A DNA stretch of 64,000 bases from Couchioplanes caeruleus (GTDB lineage: Bacteria; Actinomycetota; Actinomycetes; Mycobacteriales; Micromonosporaceae). The stretch's first letter is position 1. The number at the start of each line of letters is the position of its first letter. Location of the stretch: the NCBI RefSeq assembly GCF_003751945.1, contig NZ_RJKL01000001.1, positions 2,480,001-2,544,000 of the forward strand. Reading direction: 5' to 3'. The notes under the pieces were generated by a model, which searched no databases, was not told where the DNA came from, and saw only the letters and a list, made by a program, of their open reading frames with translations. Shown piece by piece: positions 25,782-34,032 of this stretch. A program made the translations under genes and the position numbers.

Positions 25782-27521
25782 CTATCCGCAGGCGCTGCGG
25801 GGCAGGCCCTTCACCGCGACCGGCGACCGGCCCGGCGCCTTCGCCTTGCCGGCGATCACCGCCGCCAGCGCGGTCAGCGACGCCCGGCTCGACGAGTACG
25901 TGGCCATGAGCACCGGCGAGCGCGCCGCGGCCAGCAGGTACGGAGTGTCCATCACCACCGTGACGGCCGCCCCGACGCTCAGATCCGCGGCGCTGTCGCC
26001 GTACCCGACGAGGTGCACGACCTTGCCACCCACGGCCTGGACCGGGACGCCGGCCTGCCGCAACGCGTCGGCGAGCGCGGCCCGCGAGCTCTCCCGGCCG
26101 CCGGAGGCGGTGACGGTGACCGGGCCGCTGACCAGCGGCCCGGAGCAGCGCCCCTTGAGGACGGTGACCGCCGCGGCGTTCAGCTCCGCGACCGCCCGCA
26201 GATGCCCGGGCGACTCCAGGACGGACAGCGCGGGCTGGGCCGGGCCGGTGCGGAACTTGAGCGTGAGAATGCGGGTGACCGCCTCGACCAGCCGCTCCCG
26301 CTTGAGGTCCCCGCTGCGCACGGCCGCCAGGATGCCGTCACGCGCGGCGGCGATGTCGGGCGGCATGAGCAGAATGTCATTGCCCGCGTTGAGGGCCCGC
26401 ACCGCCGCCACGCCGGGCGGCAGCTTCATCGCCGGCGCCATGTTCATCGCATCGGTGATCGCCACCCCGCCGAACCCGAGCCGGCCGCGCAGCACATCCG
26501 TCATGATCTTGCGCGAGAACGTCGCCGCGACGCCCTTGTCGAGACCCTTCACGTCCAGATGGCCGGACATGACCACATCCGCCCCCGCGGCGATGCCCGC
26601 ATCGAACGGCGGACGGTCCGCCTTCTCCCACGCCGCCGCGCTCTGCCCCACGACCGGAAGCTCGTCGTGACTGTCGCCGGTGGTGTGGCCATGCCCCGGA
26701 AAGTGCTTCAGGGTGGCGGACACCCCGGCCGCCCGCAGACCCCGCACGGCGGCCCCCACCTGCGCACCGTTGGCGACCGGATCGGCGCCGTACGCGCGCG
26801 AGCCGATGACCGAACTGCCCGCGGGTCCCAGGGTGTCGGCGACCGGGGCAAAGTCGAGGTTGACACCCATCGCGGCGAGCTCCGTGCCGGCGGCACGCCA
26901 GGCGGCCTCCGTGAGATCGGGACGGCCGGCGGCCCCGAACGCCATCGCCGACGGCAACTGCGTGGTGCGGGTCCTGATCCGGGTAACCACCCCGAACTCC
27001 TGGTCCGTGCCGATCAGCAGCGGCACTGCCCCGGGCTGATCCCGCGCTGCCGCCTGCAGGCCGTCGGTGAGCGCCCGCACCTGTTGCGGCGTGTCGACAT
27101 TGGTCGCCGGATTGGTGGCACCGGTCGGATCGTCGGGCACGAACCCGACGAGGATCAGGCCGCCGAGATGGAACTTCGCGATCATCTGGGCGGGGGTGTC
27201 CACCCCGGCCAGGCGCTGGTTGCCGGCGGTGGCCGCGGCATCCACCCGGTCGGCCTTGTCCCCGTACGCATAGGGCATCAGCACCTGGCCCGCGAGCTGG
27301 ACGTCGCTCATCGTCTTGACCGCCTCCCGCGCGCGAAGGGCGGGATCGGCGACGGACGCCACGCTGGCGGGCGCGCGCGCGGAGGCGGATGCGGCGGCGG
27401 GTGCGGACGCCGCGGCGGTGCCGGCTTGCGGCGGGGAGGGCGAGTCACTGCCGCAGGCGGCCAGCACCAATCCGACGGGTACGGCCACAGCAACGCGAAA
27501 CGCCCTATTCACGCCCGCCAT
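25782..27521 (-). CDS. GH3-family beta-N-acetylhexosaminidase-like lipoprotein
   Basis: A 579-aa protein with a lipoprotein signal ('VGLVLAACGSD', lipidated C23) and an Ala/Ser/Pro-rich linker to about residue 58. The GH3 domain holds the NagZ-type loop 'KHFPGHGHTTGDSHDELP' (about residue 269; its His-Asp acts as acid/base) and the nucleophile Asp in 'GGVAITDAMNM' (about residue 356). A second C-terminal domain extends past 430. It probably cleaves GlcNAc-containing muropeptides outside the membrane. The ATG at 27521 has GGAG eight bases upstream. The 296 bp beyond it show nothing else. Confidence 0.88.
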   Translation of the reverse strand: MAGVNRAFRVAVAVPVGLVLAACGSDSPSPPQAGTAAASAPAAASASARAPASVASVADPALRAREAVKTMSDVQLAGQVLMPYAYGDKADRVDAAATAGNQRLAGVDTPAQMIAKFHLGGLILVGFVPDDPTGATNPATNVDTPQQVRALTDGLQAAARDQPGAVPLLIGTDQEFGVVTRIRTRTTQLPSAMAFGAAGRPDLTEAAWRAAGTELAAMGVNLDFAPVADTLGPAGSSVIGSRAYGADPVANGAQVGAAVRGLRAAGVSATLKHFPGHGHTTGDSHDELPVVGQSAAAWEKADRPPFDAGIAAGADVVMSGHLDVKGLDKGVAATFSRKIMTDVLRGRLGFGGVAITDAMNMAPAMKLPPGVAAVRALNAGNDILLMPPDIAAARDGILAAVRSGDLKRERLVEAVTRILTLKFRTGPAQPALSVLESPGHLRAVAELNAAAVTVLKGRCSGPLVSGPVTVTASGGRESSRAALADALRQAGVPVQAVGGKVVHLVGYGDSAADLSVGAAVTVVMDTPYLLAAARSPVLMATYSSSRASLTALAAVIAGKAKAPGRSPVAVKGLPRSACG

Positions 27522-27817
27522 TGGACCAGCTCCGCCCGGACATCGACAAACCGGCCACACGGTCCGGCCGTCGCCCACCCTACGTCGCGGACGGCGGTTC
27601 CTGCCGGGCCGGTAGCCCTCCCGCCGCCCCGGCATCTCCCGGCGTTTCCGGGTCCTTCCCGGCGTTTCCGGGCGACCACTCGCGTTCCTGCCGCCTCGAG
27701 CTTCCCGGCGTTTCTACGCTTCCCGGCGTTTCTCCGCGCCCTGTCCGCCGGCCGCATGTTCACGGCGCCGCCGTGGGCCCGCCTCCGGCCGTCGTGTGCC
27801 GCCGGGGCGGCCGCGGA

Positions 27818-28309
27818 TCAGCCGACGCGGGTGAGGAGGGTGACCGGGGCGCCGTCGCCGGCGTAGCGGTAGGGCTCCAGTTCGGCGTCCCATGCGGTGC
27901 CCAGCGCCTTGTCCAGGGCGTGCGACAACGCCTCCGGAGCGCGCGCCGAGGCCATGATCGCGCGGAGGCGGTCCTCGCCGATCTGGATGTCGCCGGAGGC
28001 GCCGATCGTGCCGCGGAACAGGCCGCGGCCCGGGACGTGCATGAAGCGTTCCCCGTCCATGCCGGGGCTCGGCTCCTCGGTGACCTCGAAACGGATCATG
28101 GGCCACTGCCGGAGGGCAGCAGCCAGCTCAGCGCCAGTGCCGGGCCTTCCGGTCCAGCCGCACTCGGACCGCCGCATGCCGGGATCGACCGGCTGCGCAG
28201 TCCAGTGCAAGGTGACCGGCGCGGTCAGGACGCGCGCGATCGCCCACTCGACGTGCTGGCACACGGCGAGTGGGGTCGAGTGGACGTATACGACGCCACA
28301 CGTTGGCAC
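27818..28309 (-). CDS. DUF3145 family protein
   Basis: A 163-aa actinobacterial protein of DUF3145, recognised from 'GVVYVHSTPLAVCQHVEWAI', 'LHWTAQPVDPGMRRSE' and 'RFMHVPGRGLFRGTIGASGD'. Function is unknown; it is soluble and nearly always single-copy. GGGAGGTCACC directly precedes the GTG at 28309. It is divergent from the 109-aa gene across 243 bp. Confidence 0.85.
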   Translation of the reverse strand: MPTCGVVYVHSTPLAVCQHVEWAIARVLTAPVTLHWTAQPVDPGMRRSECGWTGRPGTGAELAAALRQWPMIRFEVTEEPSPGMDGERFMHVPGRGLFRGTIGASGDIQIGEDRLRAIMASARAPEALSHALDKALGTAWDAELEPYRYAGDGAPVTLLTRVG

Positions 28310-28497
28310 GGTGACCTCCCGGAGACCGAGGTGCGTCTTCCCCTACGACCTCGACCGCGGTTGATCGTGCTCCATGATGCCGGGTGGTACGGATGGTGCG
28401 CCAGAGAAACCGCAATATCGACATGTGAATGGCCGTAGTGGCACACCTGACCTAACGGACCAGCCCGCTCCCGCGGTGCGGCCCAGCGACGGTCGTG

Positions 28498-28503
28498 TAG
28501 GAT
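28498..28503 (+). promoter_or_regulatory. Candidate -10 for the 109-aa gene
   Basis: TAGGAT preceded by TG, 49 bp upstream of the start; the -35 is not clear. Confidence 0.35.
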
Positions 28504-28552
28504 TACTCCGGCGTTTTATGCCGACACCCGTTCTTTCCCAAGGAGTACCGCC

Positions 28553-28882
28553 GTGGCGAGCAACACCTCAAAGACCGCCCGCGCATCCGTCCGCGCCGGC
28601 CAGGCAGGCCAGGGTGGCGCCCTCAGCGTGCTCGGTGAGTTCAAGTACCTCATCCCGCTGGCGAACGGCCGGTTCGCTTACGTGCGCAACCTGACCAACG
28701 GCAAGACCGCGCACCTCAAGACCGACTCGGACGCCTTCGTCGAGGAGATCCGCATCCTCGCCGCGGCGGGCCACGGCGCCAAGATCCGCGCGGAGCTGCA
28801 GAGCTACGAGCAGAACTTCCCGGAGCACGGCTGGGCCGCCACCGAGAAGCGCCTCGTCGACGCGGGCGTCTTCGAGGGCTGA
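28553..28882 (+). CDS. Conserved-looking 109-aa protein, unknown
   Basis: AAGGAGTACCGCC precedes the GTG at 28553. After a polar, Ala/Gly-rich N-terminus ('KTARASVRAGQAGQGGALS') it has a compact mixed domain ('FKYLIPLANGRFAYVRNLTN', 'HLKTDSDAFVEEIRIL') and a helical C-terminus ending 'VDAGVFEG'. No family was recognised, but the start signal, its own promoter-like element and a strong downstream terminator all indicate a real single-gene unit. Confidence 0.75.
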   Translation: MASNTSKTARASVRAGQAGQGGALSVLGEFKYLIPLANGRFAYVRNLTNGKTAHLKTDSDAFVEEIRILAAAGHGAKIRAELQSYEQNFPEHGWAATEKRLVDAGVFEG

Positions 28883-28935
28883 TCCCTTCCTCGAGGATCG
28901 AGCCTCTCGCCGAGGGCTCGACCGCACAGGCTTTC

Positions 28936-28971
28936 AGGCGCTCCCGGGCATGAAGCCCGGGAGCGCCTTTT
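28936..28971 (+). terminator. Rho-independent terminator
   Basis: AGGCGCTCCCGGGC and GCCCGGGAGCGCCT form a perfect 14-bp stem with a 5-base loop, followed by TTTT, 54 bp past the 109-aa gene. Confidence 0.9.
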
Positions 28972-29140
28972 GGCATTTCAAAGCTGTTCCGGCACTCCCA
29001 TGCGGCACCCACGGTCGCCCGGGAGTCGCTCGCCTACCTGCGGGCCGCCAGGCAGCGCCGGACTGGACTGCCCGGCCTCGGCGCGCAGACCTGGGCTGCC
29101 GACCGGGGAGCACGGCGGCGTGGTGCCGCCACCCCGCACC

Positions 29141-29240
29141 GCGCTCAGAGACATCGCACCGCGCTGAGCGACATCGCACCGCGCTGAGCGACATCGCACC
29201 GCGCTGAGCGACATCGCACCGCGCTGAGCGATATCGCACC
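29141..29240. repeat. Five tandem copies of a 20-bp unit
   Basis: The unit GCGCTGAGCGACATCGCACC is repeated five times head-to-tail, the first and last copies with one to two substitutions, and a partial sixth follows. The copies abut with no spacers. It lies in the 422-bp gap 28883-29304, otherwise featureless apart from the terminator. Confidence 0.9.
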
Positions 29241-29304
29241 GCGCTGCGTGGGGCTCGGCCGAGCCAGGCCGAGCCGGCCCGGGCGGAACTGGGACGCGCT
29301 GGGC

Positions 29305-30282
29305 TCAGGTCAGGAGGTCGACCCAGCCGGTGTCGAGGTCGTAGACCCCTCCCGCGATGCTCACCGTGCCCGCCGCCACCGATTCCTGGATGCCTGCCAC
29401 GTGTCGGATGCGACGTACGGTGCGGGCGACGTGTGCGCGCATCGCCTTCGCCGCGACGTCGGGGTCGTCGAGGCCTATGCCGCGGACCGCCGGGGAGATC
29501 TCGTCCACCAGGTAGCCGACGTCGCCGTCCGGTCGGGTGCCGGTGCGCAGGGCGTTGACGGTCGCATCCACGGCGCCGCAGCGGACGTGGCCGAGGACCA
29601 TGATCAGCGGCACCTTCAGGGCGGAGACCGCGAAGCCGATGGAGCCCAGCACCGCACGGTCGACGACGTGGGCTCCGGAGCGGATCACGCAGATCGAGCC
29701 GAAGGTCTGGTCGAAGATCGCCTCGAGCGGGACCCGGGAGTCGATGCAGCCGATCACGACCGCGTGCGGAAGCTGGCCTCCGGAGGCGGCCGCGGCGGCG
29801 GCCACGTCATGACCGTGCTCCGGGCGGCCGGACACGAAGCGGCGGTTGCCGGCGATCAGCTCCGCCAGCGCATCGGCGGGACGCGTGATCCGAGCCGGCG
29901 TCGGCTCGGGCGAATCGGCCCGCCCACGCGGCGAGTGCGCCGCCGGGAGTCCGGCAGGGCCGCCACCCACGGCCGGCGACACCGACACCGCAGGCGACAC
30001 CGGCACCGCCGGTGGTACCGATACCGCAGGCAAAGCCGGCATTGCCGGCGAAACCGGCACTGTGGGCGAAACTGGCAGTGGGTGCGAAGCTGACACAGGG
30101 GGCGAAACCGGCGCGGCGTCGGTCGTGGCCGTGGAGCCGGTCAACGGGGACGCAACATTGTCCATCACGCCCGAAGCATCTCCTATGGCGGTCGAAACAT
30201 CGTCCAGCACGGCGGGCACGACCACCGAAGAGTCGTCAGCGGTCGGCGGCACGGGGGTAGAGGCAGGTGTAGGACCCGACAT
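29305..30282 (-). CDS. Beta-class carbonic anhydrase with a long Pro/Val/Ser N-terminal extension
   Basis: Residues about 135-325 are a beta-carbonic anhydrase (CO2 to bicarbonate) with complete zinc ligands: Cys-Asp-Arg in 'VIGCIDSRVPLE' and His-Cys in 'VLGHVRCGAVDA'. Residues 1-130 are unusual: a Thr/Ser/Pro leader then near-repeats of PAVPVSP and VSPAV units, encoded by degenerate DNA repeats at about 29977-30117. No signal peptide is evident. The start at 30282 has only a weak AGAGAA site, so translation could begin later (for example the Met at residue 40), but the repeat tract would still be in frame. Confidence 0.85.
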   Translation of the reverse strand: MSGPTPASTPVPPTADDSSVVVPAVLDDVSTAIGDASGVMDNVASPLTGSTATTDAAPVSPPVSASHPLPVSPTVPVSPAMPALPAVSVPPAVPVSPAVSVSPAVGGGPAGLPAAHSPRGRADSPEPTPARITRPADALAELIAGNRRFVSGRPEHGHDVAAAAAASGGQLPHAVVIGCIDSRVPLEAIFDQTFGSICVIRSGAHVVDRAVLGSIGFAVSALKVPLIMVLGHVRCGAVDATVNALRTGTRPDGDVGYLVDEISPAVRGIGLDDPDVAAKAMRAHVARTVRRIRHVAGIQESVAAGTVSIAGGVYDLDTGWVDLLT

Positions 30283-30464
30283 GACACCGATTCTCTACGA
30301 ATAGCCGCCGTCGAGCAGACGCTGCGAGGCACATCACGTTTTCGCGGGACACCCACCTGTCAGATACACGAAACAAGTTCGTCGTCCGGTGGCAATTTTC
30401 GTCTCGACGCGTGATGATTGTTACCCGTGGGTACAACGGGGCCGTGCGATACACGGAGGTGCCC

Positions 30465-31418
30465 ATGCTCGAGCGCTCGGAGTTCACCCTCGCCGACGGC
30501 GTACGGCTGCACGTCGAGACGTCCGGTCCGGCCGACGCACCGGTGACCGTCGTCTTCCTGCACGGATGGTGCCTGGACCGGCGCACGTGGCACTACCAGA
30601 TCCGTGCCCTCGAGGGCACGAACACCAGAGTGATCTCGTATGACGCGCGCGGGCACGGCCGGTCCAGCACGACCCGCCGGTGCTCGGCCACGCTGCGGCA
30701 GCTCGGCGACGACCTGGCGGAGGTGATCGACGCGTATGCCCCAGCCGGCCCGGTCGTCCTGGCCGGGCACTCGCTGGGCGGTATGACGATCATGGAGTAC
30801 GCGGACTCGTACCCGCAGGAGTTCGCCGAGCGCATCGCCGGGTTGCTGTTCGTCTCCACCACCGCCGAGGGCGCCACTCACACCTGTTACGGCCTGCCGA
30901 CGCCGTTGACCCCGTTCCTGCGGGCGGCGGAGCAGACCGGCGCCGGCCTTCTCGCCCGGCTCGGCGCGTGGCGTCCGCACCGGGCCGTGCTGCCCGCCCT
31001 GCGGCCGGGGGTGCGCTGGCTGCTCTTCGGCGACGAGCACGAGCCGGGAGACCTCGCGCTGACCATGTCCGCGGTCGGCCGGGCTTCGCTGCGGTCGATC
31101 GGCGGCTTCCGGGCTTCGGTCGGTGCCCAGCAGCGCCTGCACACGCTCGCCGCGCTGGGTGACGTACCCGCGGCGGCCCTGGTCGGCGACAAGGACCGGC
31201 TGACCCCGCCCGCCTGTGCGGAGTCGATCGCCGAGGCCCTGACCGGCACCGAGCTGACCGTCTGCGAGGGCGCGGGGCACATGCTGATGATGGAACGCCC
31301 GGCCGAGGTCACCGCGGCGCTGACCGCCGTCGTCGCCAAGGCGGCCCGGAGCACCCGCGCGCAGCGTCGCGGCCGCGGCATCCGGGCCCGCCGAGAAGGC
31401 TACGACCAGGCCGCGTAA
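30465..31418 (+). CDS. Alpha/beta-fold hydrolase
   Basis: A 317-aa hydrolase with the oxyanion 'FLHGWCLDRRTW', nucleophile Ser in 'LAGHSLGGMTIM', acid Asp in 'VGDKDRLTPP' and His in 'GAGHMLMMERP'. The lid region is at about 140-225. The ATG at 30465 is preceded by GGAGGTGCCC, and an upstream in-frame start is rejected. The Arg-rich C-terminus (after about 295) is an extra tail. Substrate unknown; it may be an esterase or an epoxide/lactone hydrolase. Confidence 0.82.
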   Translation: MLERSEFTLADGVRLHVETSGPADAPVTVVFLHGWCLDRRTWHYQIRALEGTNTRVISYDARGHGRSSTTRRCSATLRQLGDDLAEVIDAYAPAGPVVLAGHSLGGMTIMEYADSYPQEFAERIAGLLFVSTTAEGATHTCYGLPTPLTPFLRAAEQTGAGLLARLGAWRPHRAVLPALRPGVRWLLFGDEHEPGDLALTMSAVGRASLRSIGGFRASVGAQQRLHTLAALGDVPAAALVGDKDRLTPPACAESIAEALTGTELTVCEGAGHMLMMERPAEVTAALTAVVAKAARSTRAQRRGRGIRARREGYDQAA

Positions 31419-31577
31419 CACCGCACCCGGCCGGACCGAAGGCCCGTAACACGGCGACCGGCCGGGGCCGATCACCGTCGGGCTGTGGGGGACCTCGACG
31501 AAGGCATGGTCGCCGACGGGACGGGAGTTCCTGCACCTCCGGTGCGACGCTGCCGGCCCGGTCCTGTAGCTCGTGGT

Positions 31578-31817
31578 TCATCGGCCGCCTCGCCGGGTGA
31601 CCGCGTCGCCGGCCATGCCCACCGCGATGCCGAGGACGATCATGACGACGTAGCTGTAGATCTCGTAGCCGTCAGGGACGAGAAAACGCACGAAACCCAT
31701 GAACCGGACCCAGCCGAGCCACTCGTGAAGCAGGCCGCTCGTGCCGCCGACGACCAGGACGAAACAGAGCAGACCCGTGAGGGCGGCCAAGGGAGACTTC
31801 GAGGTCTTCGTACTCAT
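31578..31817 (-). CDS. Small two-helix membrane protein, unknown
   Basis: A 79-aa protein with two hydrophobic segments ('LAALTGLLCFVLVVGG' and 'SYVVMIVLGIAVGMAGDAV') separated by 'LHEWLGWVRFMGF', ending RRGGR. The start at MSTKTSKS (31817) was chosen over 31892 because the longer N-terminus is Pro/Arg-rich and atypical. Function unknown. It is divergent from the kinase at 31973. Confidence 0.6.
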   Translation of the reverse strand: MSTKTSKSPLAALTGLLCFVLVVGGTSGLLHEWLGWVRFMGFVRFLVPDGYEIYSYVVMIVLGIAVGMAGDAVTRRGGR

Positions 31818-31960
31818 GAGGCGACGGTAGGCCGGCGGTGCCGGGCGGCGGATCGGGCTTGGGTCTGACGGACTGTGACCGAAGTTGGCCATGCGTGGCC
31901 AGCGGTCGTACTTAAGTATCTCGTCGCGGCCGGGATGTTCGGCGGTGAGCGGGACGCTCG

Positions 31961-31966
31961 TAGATT
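31961..31966 (+). promoter_or_regulatory. Leaderless -10 of the second histidine kinase
   Basis: TAGATT ends six bases before the ATG at 31973, with no ribosome site; the transcript probably begins at the start codon. Confidence 0.5.
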
Positions 31967-31972
31967 GCCGGC

Positions 31973-33148
31973 ATGCGCCGCATCCACCGCACCCGCCGGG
32001 ACCGGGCCGCTGACCTCGGGCTGTTCCTGTTCGCCGCCTGCTTCGCGGCCGTGAGCTCGCAGTCCGTGCCGGTTGCGCAGGACGTCAGTCCCCTGTGGCG
32101 GGCCGCCGATCAGGTGGTCGGCGGCCTGGGGTGCGCGGCGGTGCTGCTGCGCCGGCGGTGGCCGGTGCCGCTGGCGGTGGTGCTGCTGGTGGCGGGCGCC
32201 CGGGCACACTACCTGACCGGTCCGGCGATGGTGGCGGTGTTCACGGTGGCCGCGACCAGGCCGTGGCGGACCACGGCGTGGGTGACGGCGCTGGCCTTCG
32301 CGCCGCTGCCCGTCTTCCTGTGGCGGCTTGCGGAGCTGCCCGGAGGCCGGGCCGGCTCGGCGCTGACGTACTTCGCGCTGATTGCCGGAGCAGTCGGATG
32401 GGGACTGTTCCGGCGCTCCCGGCAGCAGCTCATCGCGTCGCTGCGGGCACGCGCGGAACTCGCGGAGGCCGACGCCGAGTTGCGGGCCGAGCGGGCGCGG
32501 CGGGAGGCACGAGAGGAGATCGCCCGTGAGATGCACGACGTGCTCGGGCATCGGCTGTCGCTGCTGAGCGTGCATGCCGGGGCCCTGGAGTTCAACCTGC
32601 AGGCGCCCCGGGAGGAGATCGCGAGGGCCGCCGGGGTGATCCGGGAGAGCGCCCATTCGGCGCTGAGCGACCTGGCCGACGTCATCGGCGTGCTTCGCGC
32701 GGCGCCCGCGGACGGCGAGCGTCCGCAGCCGACCCTTGCGGACGTGACCCGGCTCGTGGCGGAGGCCCGGGCGACGGGCGGCCGGATCGAGCTGATCGGT
32801 CCGCCGGACGAGCCGGCGCCGCCCCTGGTGGGGCGCACCGCCTACCGGATCGTGCAGGAAGCGCTGACCAACGCCCGCAAGCATGCCCCCGGCGCGGCCG
32901 TCGCGGTACGGGTGAGCGGGAGCCCCGCGGACAGACTGACCGTGGAGGTCCGCAACGCGACGCCGCTCGGGCCGGTCCCGGACACAGGCCTCGGCGCAGG
33001 CGGCGGGCAGGGACTGATCGGGCTGGCCGAACGGGTGCGGCTGGCCGGCGGCGACCTGAGCGTGGGCCCCATCGACGGCGGGTTCCGGGTCCGCGCCTGG
33101 CTACCCTGGCCGGCAGCGGACGCCGCACCCGCCGTGACCCGTGGATAA
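31973..33148 (+). CDS. NarL-family sensor histidine kinase
   Basis: A 391-aa kinase with about four to five hydrophobic segments in residues 10-150, a HisKA_3 domain with H188 in 'REMHDVLGHRLSLLSVHAG' and a HATPase domain ('QEALTNARKHAPGAAV', 'GGGQGLIGLAERVRLAGG'). The coiled Ala/Glu/Arg helix just before the H-box is typical of DesK-like kinases. It should phosphorylate the regulator 61 bp downstream. The start is set by a leaderless -10. Signal unknown. Confidence 0.9.
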   Translation: MRRIHRTRRDRAADLGLFLFAACFAAVSSQSVPVAQDVSPLWRAADQVVGGLGCAAVLLRRRWPVPLAVVLLVAGARAHYLTGPAMVAVFTVAATRPWRTTAWVTALAFAPLPVFLWRLAELPGGRAGSALTYFALIAGAVGWGLFRRSRQQLIASLRARAELAEADAELRAERARREAREEIAREMHDVLGHRLSLLSVHAGALEFNLQAPREEIARAAGVIRESAHSALSDLADVIGVLRAAPADGERPQPTLADVTRLVAEARATGGRIELIGPPDEPAPPLVGRTAYRIVQEALTNARKHAPGAAVAVRVSGSPADRLTVEVRNATPLGPVPDTGLGAGGGQGLIGLAERVRLAGGDLSVGPIDGGFRVRAWLPWPAADAAPAVTRG

Positions 33149-33209
33149 GGCCGTGGCCGGTGAATGACGCCGTGGCCCATGGAGGCCGTAGCCGAGGGAT
33201 GAGGAAGAG

Positions 33210-33869
33210 GTGACGGGAGTGATCCGCGTCCTGCTCGTCGACGACGATGCGATCGTGCGGGCAGGGCTGCGCCTGATGCTCGGCGGCGCTCCCGACATCG
33301 AGATCGTCGCGGAGGCCGCCGACGGAGCGCAGGTGCCCGCGCTGGTCACCACGCACCGGCCCGATCTGGTGCTCATGGACATCCGGATGCCGGGCGTCGA
33401 CGGGCTGACCGCCACCGAGACCCTTCGGGCCCGTTCCGGCGCTCCGGAGGTGCTGGTCCTCACCACCTTCCACACCGACGCGCACGTTCTCGGCGCGCTG
33501 CGCGCCGGGGCTGCCGGGTTCTTGCTGAAGGACACGTCGCCGCAGGACATCGTCGCCGCCATCCGGACCGCATCCGTCGGGGATCCGGTGCTTTCGCCCG
33601 CCGTCGCCCGCCGGCTCATCGAGCATGTGACGGGCGGCTCCGGCAAGGAAGCCCGGGCCGCTACCGCCCGAGCACGCCTGGCGTTGCTGGGCGAGCGGGA
33701 GCGGGAGGTGGCCCTGGCGGTCGGCCGTGGCCACTCCAACGCCGAAATCGCGCGGGAACTGCACCTTGCCCTGCCCACGGTGAAGACGCACGTGTCACGG
33801 ATCCTCACCCGGCTCGACCTCAACAACCGGGTCCAGATCGCCCTGCTGGTCCACGACGCGCACGCCTGA
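33210..33869 (+). CDS. NarL/LuxR-family response regulator
   Basis: A 219-aa regulator with acidic residues DDD11-13, phospho-acceptor D57 ('LVLMDIRMPGVDG'), the switch Thr/Phe region ('VLTTFHTDAHV') and Lys in 'FLLKDTSP'. The LuxR helix-turn-helix occupies about 160-210 ('GHSNAEIARELHLALPTVK'). GAGGAAGAG abuts the GTG at 33210. It forms an operon with the kinase and likely controls genes not identifiable here. Confidence 0.9.
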   Translation: MTGVIRVLLVDDDAIVRAGLRLMLGGAPDIEIVAEAADGAQVPALVTTHRPDLVLMDIRMPGVDGLTATETLRARSGAPEVLVLTTFHTDAHVLGALRAGAAGFLLKDTSPQDIVAAIRTASVGDPVLSPAVARRLIEHVTGGSGKEARAATARARLALLGEREREVALAVGRGHSNAEIARELHLALPTVKTHVSRILTRLDLNNRVQIALLVHDAHA

Positions 33870-34032
33870 ACGCCGGATGCCCGCCCGTACGCCGGGCAGT
33901 ATGGGGAGAAGCCGCCAGGCGCGTCGACGGGCGTGCCGCCGTCGACTGCGCGTACGGGCAGGAGTAAGTTCGATTGCCCCCTTCGCCGTCTGGACGTGGG
34001 GCGGCAGCCAGTCTGATCCACAAGCGGGGAGC

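Noticed and set aside
29141..29240. Possible CRISPR array
   Set aside because: Units abut directly with no spacers and there are no cas genes.
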